Part shown: positions 1 to 6,384 of the stretch, piece by piece
Layout of the letters: each line of letters starts with the position of its first letter
How positions within the stretch are numbered: position 1 is the first letter of the stretch
NCBI RefSeq assembly: GCF_023061185.1
Contig: NZ_JAKGAK010000015.1
Span: 1 to 64,000, forward strand
DNA length: 64,000 nt
Direction: 5' to 3'
DNA from: Chromohalobacter beijerinckii
GTDB taxonomy: Bacteria; Pseudomonadota; Gammaproteobacteria; Pseudomonadales; Halomonadaceae
Position numbers and translations under genes: made by a program
Notes under the pieces: model-generated
The model's database searches: none
What the model was told of the DNA's origin: nothing
The model's input: the letters and a program-made list of their open reading frames with translations, nothing else

Positions 1-186
1 CCGATGGCACCCAGTCATTCAAAAAAGCCCAAGGCACTTGAGTAATGGCGCTAGCCAGTATCAGCAGGGGCCTGGCGTCAGGAAAGAACGTTCATCATGT
101 GCGGTGGGAGTTGGTGAGGCAGGTAGTGAATAGCGATGCTGGAAACTCAACGTCAGGCGAAATCTCGCGTTTCTGGCACGCAGAAA

Positions 187-216
187 CACCAAAGCCCGCC
201 GAAGCGGGCTTTGGTG
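187..216 (-). terminator. Hairpin terminator downstream of the cold-shock gene
   Basis: A perfect 13-bp inverted repeat (CACCAAAGCCCGC and GCGGGCTTTGGTG) encloses the tetraloop CGAA. It lies 40 bp past the stop codon of the minus-strand cold-shock gene. The T-run after the stem on the minus strand is short (TTTCTG), so termination may be partial. Positions 1-186 hold no gene I can support. Confidence 0.65.
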
Positions 217-256
217 CTCGAAGCCTTGCGGCTCGACAGCGCGGGCTAACCCAGAG

Positions 257-460
257 TTAGTCAGCCTTTACGTTTGAAGCCTGAAGGCCTTTCTTGCCCT
301 GAGTCACGTCAAACGAGACTTGTTGACCATCCTGCAGGGATTTAAAGCCTTCAGCTTGAATTTCGGAGAAATGGACGAACAGATCGTCACCACCTTCGGC
401 GGGAGAAATGAAGCCAAAACCTTTTGCGTCGTTAAACCACTTAACTGTACCAGTTGCCAT
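257..460 (-). CDS. CspA-family cold-shock protein
   Basis: This is a 67-residue single-domain cold-shock protein that binds single-stranded RNA and DNA and melts mRNA secondary structure in the cytoplasm. The start [18 protein letters not shown] carries the RNP1 motif (KGFGFI), and RNP2 follows in [10 protein letters not shown]; family length is 65-70 residues. A longer reading frame exists, but the ATG at 460 has AAGGA seven bases upstream and matches the family N-terminus exactly. A small hairpin (474-487, AGCGC, loop GAAA, GCGCT) sits directly before the ribosome binding site and might mask it at some temperatures; that is inference. Which csp paralogue it is cannot be told from sequence alone. 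Confidence 0.95.
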   Translation of the reverse strand: MATGTVKWFNDAKGFGFISPAEGGDDLFVHFSEIQAEGFKSLQDGQQVSFDVTQGKKGLQASNVKAD

Positions 461-870
461 TTTCGAATTCCTTAGCGCGAAAGCGCTTTTACTACGATTG
501 CCGGGTACTACCCCAGATGAAGTGGATAAAACAAGGGGATATAACCAGACTACCGAACGATTCGAGTACAACTGACATATGCGACTTGCTAACCAACGGG
601 ACACATCGTTTCATGCTGGCTAGAGATCGTCAATGGGGTTTAGGGCCACCGAATTGAGATATGCGGATTCACCCGGAGTCCGCTGCGCTCACCGGGTCTA
701 CGAGAGGAACACGAAGACTGACATAGTCTAGCCCCCTACTTCGCCAGTCACCCAGTGCGCGAAAGCCTCGGCCTGAGGATCCGTCTCCTGTACGGCATAG
801 ACCACTCAATCTCGCCGAGATGGCGCTGGTCGCGACGCGCGGGCCGGCGGGCTTGACCCGTGCCGCCTTG
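461..870. other. Intergenic region between csp and hipA
   Basis: This stretch holds the 5' leader and presumably the promoter of the cold-shock gene, leaving leftward, and an imperfect hairpin near 670-700 (ACCCGG and CCGGGT). The only coding trace is the short antirepressor-like remnant listed separately. Short frames here lack family features and ribosome binding sites. Confidence 0.5.
728..802 (-). pseudogene. Possible Bro-N phage antirepressor remnant
   Basis: A 24-codon minus-strand stretch ending in TAG reads like the part of a Bro-N antirepressor domain that typically has the form AEAFxRWVTxEVLP; here it is AEAFAHWVTGEV and then stops. No start codon or upstream domain is present. If the match is right, this is debris from a prophage. 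The similarity is judged by eye over few residues, so confidence is low. Confidence 0.3.
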
Positions 871-2190
871 TTAGCCGAGCAACTGCGCGCGTGCGGCCGC
901 AAAGCCATCCCGTATCGAGCTATGCGCGACGCCGAGGCCTTCGACGCAGTAGCTGTTCAAAAACTGACGGCCGGCGAAAAGCCTGCGGTCGGTCTCGGTC
1001 AGTTTGGCTTGCTCGCAGACCCCGCCCCATTCACTGGCGATCGTGACGAGTTGGTTCTCGATGATGGCCTGGGCCTGTTCGTCATTGAGCAGGAAGTCCG
1101 GGGCGGCCGCGAGACAGCTGTGCAGCGTACTCATACGGTTTTCGCCCTTGATCAGCATCGCCTGCGTCGCCTCGTTGCCCGCTCGCCCCTGCGGGCAGAT
1201 GTCATAGGCCGGGGTCAACGAGAGCATCCTGCCGTCCCAGAACGCGGCATGGTTGCGGGCATGATCGTCCGTGTTGCCGCACAGGATATTGAAGACGATC
1301 CGAGCGTAGAGCTCTCGCAGCGTTGGCTTCGGGTCGGTGAAGCGGTGACGGATGACTTCGGCAAGGTCTTCGTAAGACGCATAGCGCACCATCATTTCGT
1401 CAAGGCCGAGCATCGTCAGCGCTGACACCATCGCTTTGCGCTGCCAGCCAGCCCCTGACTTGATGCGATCAAAGCGGTCGATGAGCAGCACATCCTTGCC
1501 GGCCGCCGCGGTCATCGAGACCGGGGCGACATCGAGCTCACATGCAGCCGCCAGCTTCATGGCGATAAATTCCGCCTTCACGACGCTGTAAATATCCGTG
1601 CTCGACGAGAACTTGGCGATCATTTTGCGATCGCCATGGTCGATCAGGGCCTTCGGGCGGGCGCCGCCGATCGAAGTGCCATGGTTCAACGCCTGGTCGA
1701 GGGCTGGCGTCAGCGGGACACCCTTCTCGATCCGTTCAGCCGCTTCCAGCAACTCTTCATAAGACGCCTCGGCCTTGAGGCGAGGCACGTATTCCGTGGC
1801 GGAATGCTGGAAGTCGAGGGCACCGATCCGGTCCGACCCCGATTCGAGCCAATAGGTGAGTTCGGAGATGTCGTCAGCTGCGGCACCACCAGTCTTGCCC
1901 CCCATCATACGATTGATGATCACCCGGCGCCCCCAGGCATCGGGCGAGGCGTCACGCAGGCAACTGGCCATCGACAGGCCAGCGGTCGGTTCGATTAAGC
2001 CGCGGCGCAGTGGCAGTTCGGGGCCATAGATCGGAATCGCACCATCGCGTGCCAGGTAGCTGGCGCCATAGTTGAAGCTGTAGCTATCGCCGTGCTGCGT
2101 GACGCGACCGGCCACCACGGGTTGTGTCTCTCCCGGCAACCAGATCCAGACATAGGCCTCTCGTGGCTGCGCCAGTCTAGAAGTCATCAT
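871..2190 (-). CDS. hipA: HipA-family serine/threonine kinase toxin
   Basis: This 439-residue protein has the HipA layout: an N-terminal couplet domain (residues 1-100, with DASPDAWGRR), a P-loop-like segment IGGARPKALI, and the kinase core with the catalytic loop NTDDHARNHA and the metal-binding DICPQG (HipA D-H-x-x-N and DxxP types). Known HipA proteins phosphorylate aminoacyl-tRNA synthetases such as GltX and induce dormancy. The gene overlaps hipB by 14 bp, so the two are translationally coupled and the antitoxin is made first. All catalytic motifs look intact, so the toxin is probably active. Its exact target is not deducible from sequence. Confidence 0.92.
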   Translation of the reverse strand: MMTSRLAQPREAYVWIWLPGETQPVVAGRVTQHGDSYSFNYGASYLARDGAIPIYGPELPLRRGLIEPTAGLSMASCLRDASPDAWGRRVIINRMMGGKTGGAAADDISELTYWLESGSDRIGALDFQHSATEYVPRLKAEASYEELLEAAERIEKGVPLTPALDQALNHGTSIGGARPKALIDHGDRKMIAKFSSSTDIYSVVKAEFIAMKLAAACELDVAPVSMTAAAGKDVLLIDRFDRIKSGAGWQRKAMVSALTMLGLDEMMVRYASYEDLAEVIRHRFTDPKPTLRELYARIVFNILCGNTDDHARNHAAFWDGRMLSLTPAYDICPQGRAGNEATQAMLIKGENRMSTLHSCLAAAPDFLLNDEQAQAIIENQLVTIASEWGGVCEQAKLTETDRRLFAGRQFLNSYCVEGLGVAHSSIRDGFAAARAQLLG

Positions 2191-2515
2191 CGACCTCCTG
2201 CCTGCTCGGGCGAACCCGCTTCGGCAGCAGCGTCAGTTTTTCCTCGAGATGGGCGTTATGCATCGCACCTGCCCGGTCATCGACATCGAACAACCGCACG
2301 CCAACGAGTGTGGCGACCTCGAAGACGATGCCGATCTCGGTGCCGGCTTCGCCATTTTCGATGTTGCGGAGGGTCTTACGCGAGATGCCTGCGCGTTCAG
2401 ACAGTTCGGCAGCGGTGAGCTCCCGCTCCAAACGGCCAGCCTTGATCAGCTTGCCGAGGATCGAGAGTGTCTGCTTGGTGACACGGGAGTAGCTGCGCGG
2501 CCGTTTCATTGCCAT
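2177..2515 (-). CDS. hipB: HipB-like HTH antitoxin
   Basis: This 112-residue protein has a Cro/C1-type helix-turn-helix at about residues 30-75 (LTAAELSERAGISRKTLRNI). It lies immediately upstream of hipA and overlaps it, the standard antitoxin-first order. Known HipB dimers bind HipA and repress the operon through paired palindromes. Two such palindromes lie just upstream (2555-2574 and 2607-2624). The C-terminus is acidic (QEVDDDF), consistent with a degradable tail, though that is inference. An internal ATG at 2509 is an alternative start. Confidence 0.88.
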   Translation of the reverse strand: MAMKRPRSYSRVTKQTLSILGKLIKAGRLERELTAAELSERAGISRKTLRNIENGEAGTEIGIVFEVATLVGVRLFDVDDRAGAMHNAHLEEKLTLLPKRVRPSRQEVDDDF

Positions 2516-2554
2516 CTCGTCAGATTAGGTATTTAAAGACTCATTAGGCGTCTT

Positions 2555-2574
2555 GTGAGTATTAAAGTACTCAC
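2555..2574. promoter_or_regulatory. hip operator 1
   Basis: This is a perfect inverted repeat GTGAGTA-N6-TACTCAC, 40 bp upstream of hipB. Its core TGRGTA-N6-TACYCA is shared with a second palindrome 51 bp away. Paired palindromes with a short spacer match the architecture of HipB-type operators. Confidence 0.6.
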
Positions 2575-2606
2575 TATGGTGCGGTCTGCATGAGATAGCA
2601 AGATAA

Positions 2607-2624
2607 TGGGTATTTTATTACCCA
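2607..2624. promoter_or_regulatory. hip operator 2
   Basis: This is a perfect inverted repeat TGGGTA-N6-TACCCA with the same arm design as operator 1. The centres are 51 bp apart, close to five helical turns, as expected for cooperative HipBA binding. Confidence 0.55.
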
Positions 2625-3001
2625 CAAGGCTATGAGATGAAACTTTAAATGCTCATTACTCAGGCAGTTGGTGATCACCACCTGGATCAATCGTGCTATG
2701 GGCGCCGTCGGCACCTCGCTCAGTGGGCTCGCCCTCGCGCTGCAGATGCCTGTCGATATGCTATCCATCGTCGCCGGCCTCATGGCGCTATCGGTCATGG
2801 GCGAGCAGGCATGGCTGTGTCAGCCAGCCCATGCACGCGGCATGGCCTGCCCCGATTCGTGAACTCGCCACACTCCGTGGTACTGAGCGCCGCCGACCGA
2901 GCGACGCTTGGTGCTACCATTGGGGTTCGAGGTTGTCGGTCAGCATAGTGGGCAGCAACGTAGCGTCTAGGGGTTGCCTCGACTCCAAACCGCCCGATGC
3001 C
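2625..3001. other. Degenerate intergenic stretch upstream of hipBA
   Basis: There is no gene I can support here. A short hydrophobic plus-strand frame (2668-2862, reading ALQMPVDMLSIVAGLMAL in its middle) might be a scrap of a membrane protein, but it lacks a ribosome binding site and any recognisable family. The stretch lies between the hip operators and a clear pseudogene and is probably recombination debris. Confidence 0.4.
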
Positions 3002-3172
3002 TCAATCGAACAGCAAATCACCCTCGATCGGACTCGCGGCGTTGATAAGGGAATTGGCGGTGAGCTTGGGCACGCCGTAGACCTCAACGCGCTTGCCATG
3101 CACCACGCGGATTTTCCGCGCCAGCAGATCGAAGTCGCCATCGCCGGGAGGCGAGCGTTGGCTGGCGTGCAT
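3002..3172 (-). pseudogene. C-terminal fragment of a NYN-domain (LabA/DUF88-like) protein
   Basis: The minus strand reads GDGDFDLLARKIRVVHGKRV, then EVYGVPKLTANSLI, and ends with EGDLLFD and a stop at 3002. This is the typical end of LabA/DUF88-like NYN proteins, a PIN-related fold often linked to RNA cleavage, where GDGDFD supplies acidic metal-binding residues. Only about 50 residues remain. The N-terminal half with the first catalytic aspartates is missing, so the fragment is not functional as it stands. It indicates deletion or rearrangement between hipBA and the marR cluster. Positions 3173-3313 hold nothing recognisable. Confidence 0.6.
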
Positions 3173-3313
3173 GGTACGTGATAACCGACGCGCCCGGCTT
3201 CAGAGAAGAGGCCTGATGGTCCGCTGGATTTCATCAACGAAACGGTCACCATTCAGCGACTTACTGGCAGAGGCTCACGCACATTGAGGCCGAGGCATTC
3301 AGGCTTCACTGGG

Positions 3314-3760
3314 CTACGCCGCTGTCTTTTGGATCATTTGGCGCAGACAAGCGACGATGTCGCTATTTGCTGGCTGACTGCCGGCTTCGTCAAGAGCGGC
3401 CTCAAGAAAAGCATCGTAGTCCTTGCCAGCTTCTTCTTGAATTTGCCTTCCTCGACTAGTGATTACGGTATAGACCCCTCGCTTATCATTAGGACACATG
3501 TCACGGATCGTATACTGGTTGCGTTCCATACGTTCAACCAAGCGCGTAACGGAACTCTGGTTCAGCCCTAGGCGGTTGGCCAACTCTTGCATGCGAAGCT
3601 CTGAGTCCGGCGCCGTAGATAACAATTGCAGGGCGCGATACTCGGTCAGGCCGAGTCCATGCTCACGTTGCAGTGCCTTCGCCACCTGATTTTCGACCGA
3701 CTCGAAAACATTTCTCACCTGCTGCCAAACTACCGATTTCGGTGGCATCTCTGTTCTCAT
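3314..3760 (-). CDS. MarR-family transcriptional regulator
   Basis: This 148-residue winged-helix regulator has the MarR recognition helix region at about residues 55-85 (MQELANRLGLNQSSVTRLVE) and the wing region DMCPNDKRGVYTVIT. It is divergent from the biosynthetic cluster starting at 4139 and separated from it by a 378-bp region full of related TTGxAxATGCAT-like motifs. MarR proteins usually repress a divergent operon until a small phenolic or pathway-related ligand binds, so this is the likely cluster regulator. The downstream ATG at 3748 is an alternative start. Confidence 0.88.
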   Translation of the reverse strand: MRTEMPPKSVVWQQVRNVFESVENQVAKALQREHGLGLTEYRALQLLSTAPDSELRMQELANRLGLNQSSVTRLVERMERNQYTIRDMCPNDKRGVYTVITSRGRQIQEEAGKDYDAFLEAALDEAGSQPANSDIVACLRQMIQKTAA

Positions 3761-4138
3761 CCTAAGCTGTCAAAGTTGTCGCTATCCAATTACGCAATTA
3801 CTTGTACATGCATACACTATCTGAATTCCAGCCTTCCGGCCAGTCTGAGGCTCTGTACTTGTAAGCGATTTACCACACTCCACGTGCGTAATAGCTGAAT
3901 TTTTCTTCTACCACAGCCTTGTCGCCCGGCACCACATAGCGCAGATACGCGATATTTTTCAATTAGATATGGTTAATGTTTATTCATACCACCATGCTTT
4001 GAAAGGTAGCTGATTTACAAAACTCCATGTATTTGCATGCGCAAGCATATTGACAGCGACACACCCCTGCCCTACCTTAATAATACTTGCACATACAAAT
4101 ACATGTGCCATCAGCTTACAATTCCACGGGGCACGCAC
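3761..4138. promoter_or_regulatory. Divergent marR/biosynthetic-cluster control region
   Basis: This AT-rich 378-bp region contains related purine/pyrimidine-alternating elements: TTGTACATGCATACA (3802-3816), TTGCATGCGCAAGC (about 4032-4045), and a perfect inverted repeat GCACAT-N8-ATGTGC at 4089-4108. A similar TTGTATGCACAAC lies near 8247, just before the DsbA-like gene. They are good candidates for binding sites of the divergent MarR protein. No coding region is supported: the frame running into the adenylation gene from 4037 lacks a suitable ribosome binding site. Confidence 0.45.
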
Positions 4139-5644
4139 ATGAAATTGTCTCTACTACTCACCTCGCTTGCGGACAGTGCTACTCATTATCCCAATGACAT
4201 CGCCTTTCTCACGGATGCGGCCGCTTGGAGCTACGAGCAGCTATGGGCTCGAGTCTCACAATATGAGTCGGTTCTGGCCAAGATCGCCTTGCCTGATGGT
4301 GTTGTTGTAGCAATCACCGCATACAAAACCGTAGACACCATTGCGCTGATGCTGGCGCTGGGCAAGCAGGGCCACACGCCGTTGGTGGTTTCGCCCGGAT
4401 TGGGCACCTCGGTCAAACCCACGATGTATGCTACCGCTGGCGTATATTGTGAGCTGGCTGCGGACAGTGCTCTGGGCAGGCCTGAGGTTTCTTTCGAAGT
4501 GCCGACTGTACTGCAAGTCAATTCGATTCCTAGCGCCTATACAACCACAACCTCCCCACTCATGCTGACCACATCTGGCTCCACGGGCACTCCCAAAGTA
4601 GTCGAACTCACTACCGAGGGGATAAACGCCTTCGTCGGCTGGGGTGCCGAGTATTTCCAGTTGACCCGTGGCAGCCGAGTCCTCAGCTACGCCCCGCTTA
4701 ATTTCGACCTGAGTCTGCTCGAAATTTGGGCACCCCTGCTACAGGGCGCCACGGTGATCTTGGTCGATACCGCTCGAGCAACCCAGGCCGACTACCTTCA
4801 CGGCTTGGTCCGTGAACAGCGCCCCGATCTTCTTCAAGCCGTACCAATGTTTTATAACCTGCTCTGTCCGGAAGATGACTCTTACATGCTGAGCATGGAT
4901 AGCGTACGGCATGTCGTGTTCACCGGTGACACCATGCCCAAAGGCCTGTGTAAACGCGTCGCCACTGCTTTCCCTCAGGCAACATTCCATAACATCTATG
5001 GATGTACCGAAACCAACGACAGCTTCGTCTATTCCGGCGATGCCCTAGCGATCGTACAACACGAGCGGTTACCACTAGGTGGCCCAATCTCAGGCGTCCA
5101 CTATCGCATCGTAACCGAGGAAGGAATTGAACTAGCCGGTGCCGGCGAAGGCGAACTGCATACCTCCACACCGTTTCTCGCTCATGGCTATACCGATCCC
5201 AGTTTGACGGCCAGCGTCTTTTACCGTGAGCCGGACGGTTATCGCATTTATTACCGGACTGGTGATCGGGTCGCACGCGACGAACAGGGCCAATTGACCC
5301 TTCTCGGCCGCAAAGACTGCATTGTCAAGGTCCGTGGCGTGCGTACCAACCTACAGGACATCGAGCAAGTCTTGGCCAAGATGCCTATCGTCAAGAATGC
5401 CGTTGTAATCCCAGTGAATGACGAGCTGGCCGGTGTCGTCCTGCATGCAGTAATCGAACTCACTCAGAGCCAAAAACTGGATGGCATGGCCATGCGGTTG
5501 TTCTGTGCCCAGTATTTGCCACAAACCTCCGTTCCACGCCGCTTCCATCTGCATGAAAGCCCGTTACCTACGACCTCGACCGGCAAACCGGATCGAAAAA
5601 CCATCGCTCTATCCATCCAGCCCAAAGAGAGTGAACCCGCATGA
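4139..5644 (+). CDS. Free-standing NRPS-type adenylation enzyme
   Basis: This 501-residue AMP-forming ligase should activate an amino or other carboxylic acid as adenylate and load it on the carrier protein encoded next. The core motifs are in order: A3 LTTSGSTGTPK (143-153), A4 NFDLSLLEIW with Asp190, A5 YGCTE (287-291), A7 YRTGD, A8 LLGRKDCIVKVRG, and A10 with Lys483 in TGKPDRK. It has no fused carrier or condensation domain, like the PigI/PltF stand-alone enzymes. A by-eye alignment to PheA gives the pocket residues D-L-L-Q-V-T-I-D-S plus K; Asp236-like D-L-L resembles proline-activating enzymes, while the later Asp could favour a basic side chain. The substrate remains unknown. The start was chosen by family length. 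Its stop overlaps the next ATG (ATGA). Confidence 0.85.
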   Translation: MKLSLLLTSLADSATHYPNDIAFLTDAAAWSYEQLWARVSQYESVLAKIALPDGVVVAITAYKTVDTIALMLALGKQGHTPLVVSPGLGTSVKPTMYATAGVYCELAADSALGRPEVSFEVPTVLQVNSIPSAYTTTTSPLMLTTSGSTGTPKVVELTTEGINAFVGWGAEYFQLTRGSRVLSYAPLNFDLSLLEIWAPLLQGATVILVDTARATQADYLHGLVREQRPDLLQAVPMFYNLLCPEDDSYMLSMDSVRHVVFTGDTMPKGLCKRVATAFPQATFHNIYGCTETNDSFVYSGDALAIVQHERLPLGGPISGVHYRIVTEEGIELAGAGEGELHTSTPFLAHGYTDPSLTASVFYREPDGYRIYYRTGDRVARDEQGQLTLLGRKDCIVKVRGVRTNLQDIEQVLAKMPIVKNAVVIPVNDELAGVVLHAVIELTQSQKLDGMAMRLFCAQYLPQTSVPRRFHLHESPLPTTSTGKPDRKTIALSIQPKESEPA

Positions 5645-5898
5645 TTCATGAACAGAACATCAAAACGTACATCTGTGAGGAACTCGCCCCAGATGTGGAT
5701 CCGGCCGCGTTGCCTACCGATGTCGACCTGCTGACTACCGGCGTTACCGACAGCCTTTCCCTGGTGCGCCTGATCGCCTGGATTGGCGAGGAGTATGACA
5801 TTCCGATCGCTGACATGGAGATCGCCCCTGAGGATTTCAGTTCGGTGGAGAAGGTCAACGCCTTTATCGAGCGCCATACGGTCTCCGGGGTCGCCTGA
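5641..5898 (+). CDS. Stand-alone acyl/peptidyl carrier protein
   Basis: This 85-residue carrier protein has the phosphopantetheine attachment motif GVTDSLSLVRL, with Ser38 as the expected modification site. It starts inside the stop codon of the adenylation gene, so translation is coupled and the pair probably forms a loading module. The protein is acidic, with four predicted helices, as usual for carriers. The cargo would be the amino acid activated by the upstream enzyme and then worked on by the dehydrogenase and transglutaminase-like domains downstream. Confidence 0.85.
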   Translation: MIHEQNIKTYICEELAPDVDPAALPTDVDLLTTGVTDSLSLVRLIAWIGEEYDIPIADMEIAPEDFSSVEKVNAFIERHTVSGVA

Positions 5899-5966
5899 GA
5901 CACGAGCTTCAGCAACGAAACTTGCAGTAACACCACCACAGCACTGATCACACAAGGAAGAGACTC

Positions 5967-6344
5967 ATGTTTTCACGCAAGCGCAACGACATCGCCGGTA
6001 TCCAGTGGGGCAACGGCACCAGCCATCGCATGCTAACCGAGAAGGACGGCATGGGCTTCACCGTGGCGCATACCGTCGTCAACGCAGGATCGGAGTCGCG
6101 CCTGCAGTACCGCCGTCATCTCGAGGCATGCTACTGCATTTCCGGTCGAGGCTGCGTGCTCTCAGCCAATGGTAGCGAAGAGCATATCCTCGAGCCGGGC
6201 TCCATCTATGTCCTGGATAAGCACGACCCACACGTCCTGAAGGCCGATGATGGCGAAGATATGCATCTGGTTAGCGTGTTTAACCCACCGCTCACCGGTA
6301 AAGAGCGCCACCAGTTGAGTGCCGACGGGTTCTCTCAATACTGA
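5967..6344 (+). CDS. Ectoine-synthase-like (EctC family) cupin
   Basis: This 125-residue single cupin matches EctC across its length (DGMGFTVAHTVVNAG, HLEACYCISGRG, IYVLDKHDPHVLKA, VFNPPLTGKERH). EctC closes the ring of N-acetyl-diaminobutyrate to ectoine with an iron cofactor. The three iron ligands I recall from the Paenibacillus EctC structure align as Glu53, Tyr81 and His89. Of the substrate-pocket residues, Tyr48, His51, Glu113 and His115 are kept, while the Trp becomes Gly17 and a Cys becomes Ser103. No ectA, ectB or ask_ect is adjacent. It therefore probably catalyses a related cyclodehydration on another substrate in this pathway. An AAGGAAG ribosome binding site precedes the ATG. Confidence 0.82.
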   Translation: MFSRKRNDIAGIQWGNGTSHRMLTEKDGMGFTVAHTVVNAGSESRLQYRRHLEACYCISGRGCVLSANGSEEHILEPGSIYVLDKHDPHVLKADDGEDMHLVSVFNPPLTGKERHQLSADGFSQY

Positions 6345-6384
6345 GCCGGGTCCGACTTTCAAGCTGCCATTGTAAGGAAGAAAC

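Noticed and set aside
1-186. Possible transposase or gene end at the left edge
   Set aside because: The short frames have no recognisable motif and the T-rich stretch alone is not evidence.
820-1425. 201-residue plus-strand frame at the end of hipA
   Set aside because: It lies antisense to the conserved hipA catalytic region and shows no family motif.
2668-2862. Hydrophobic 64-residue frame upstream of hipBA as a membrane gene
   Set aside because: It has no ribosome binding site or known family, and lies in degenerate DNA.
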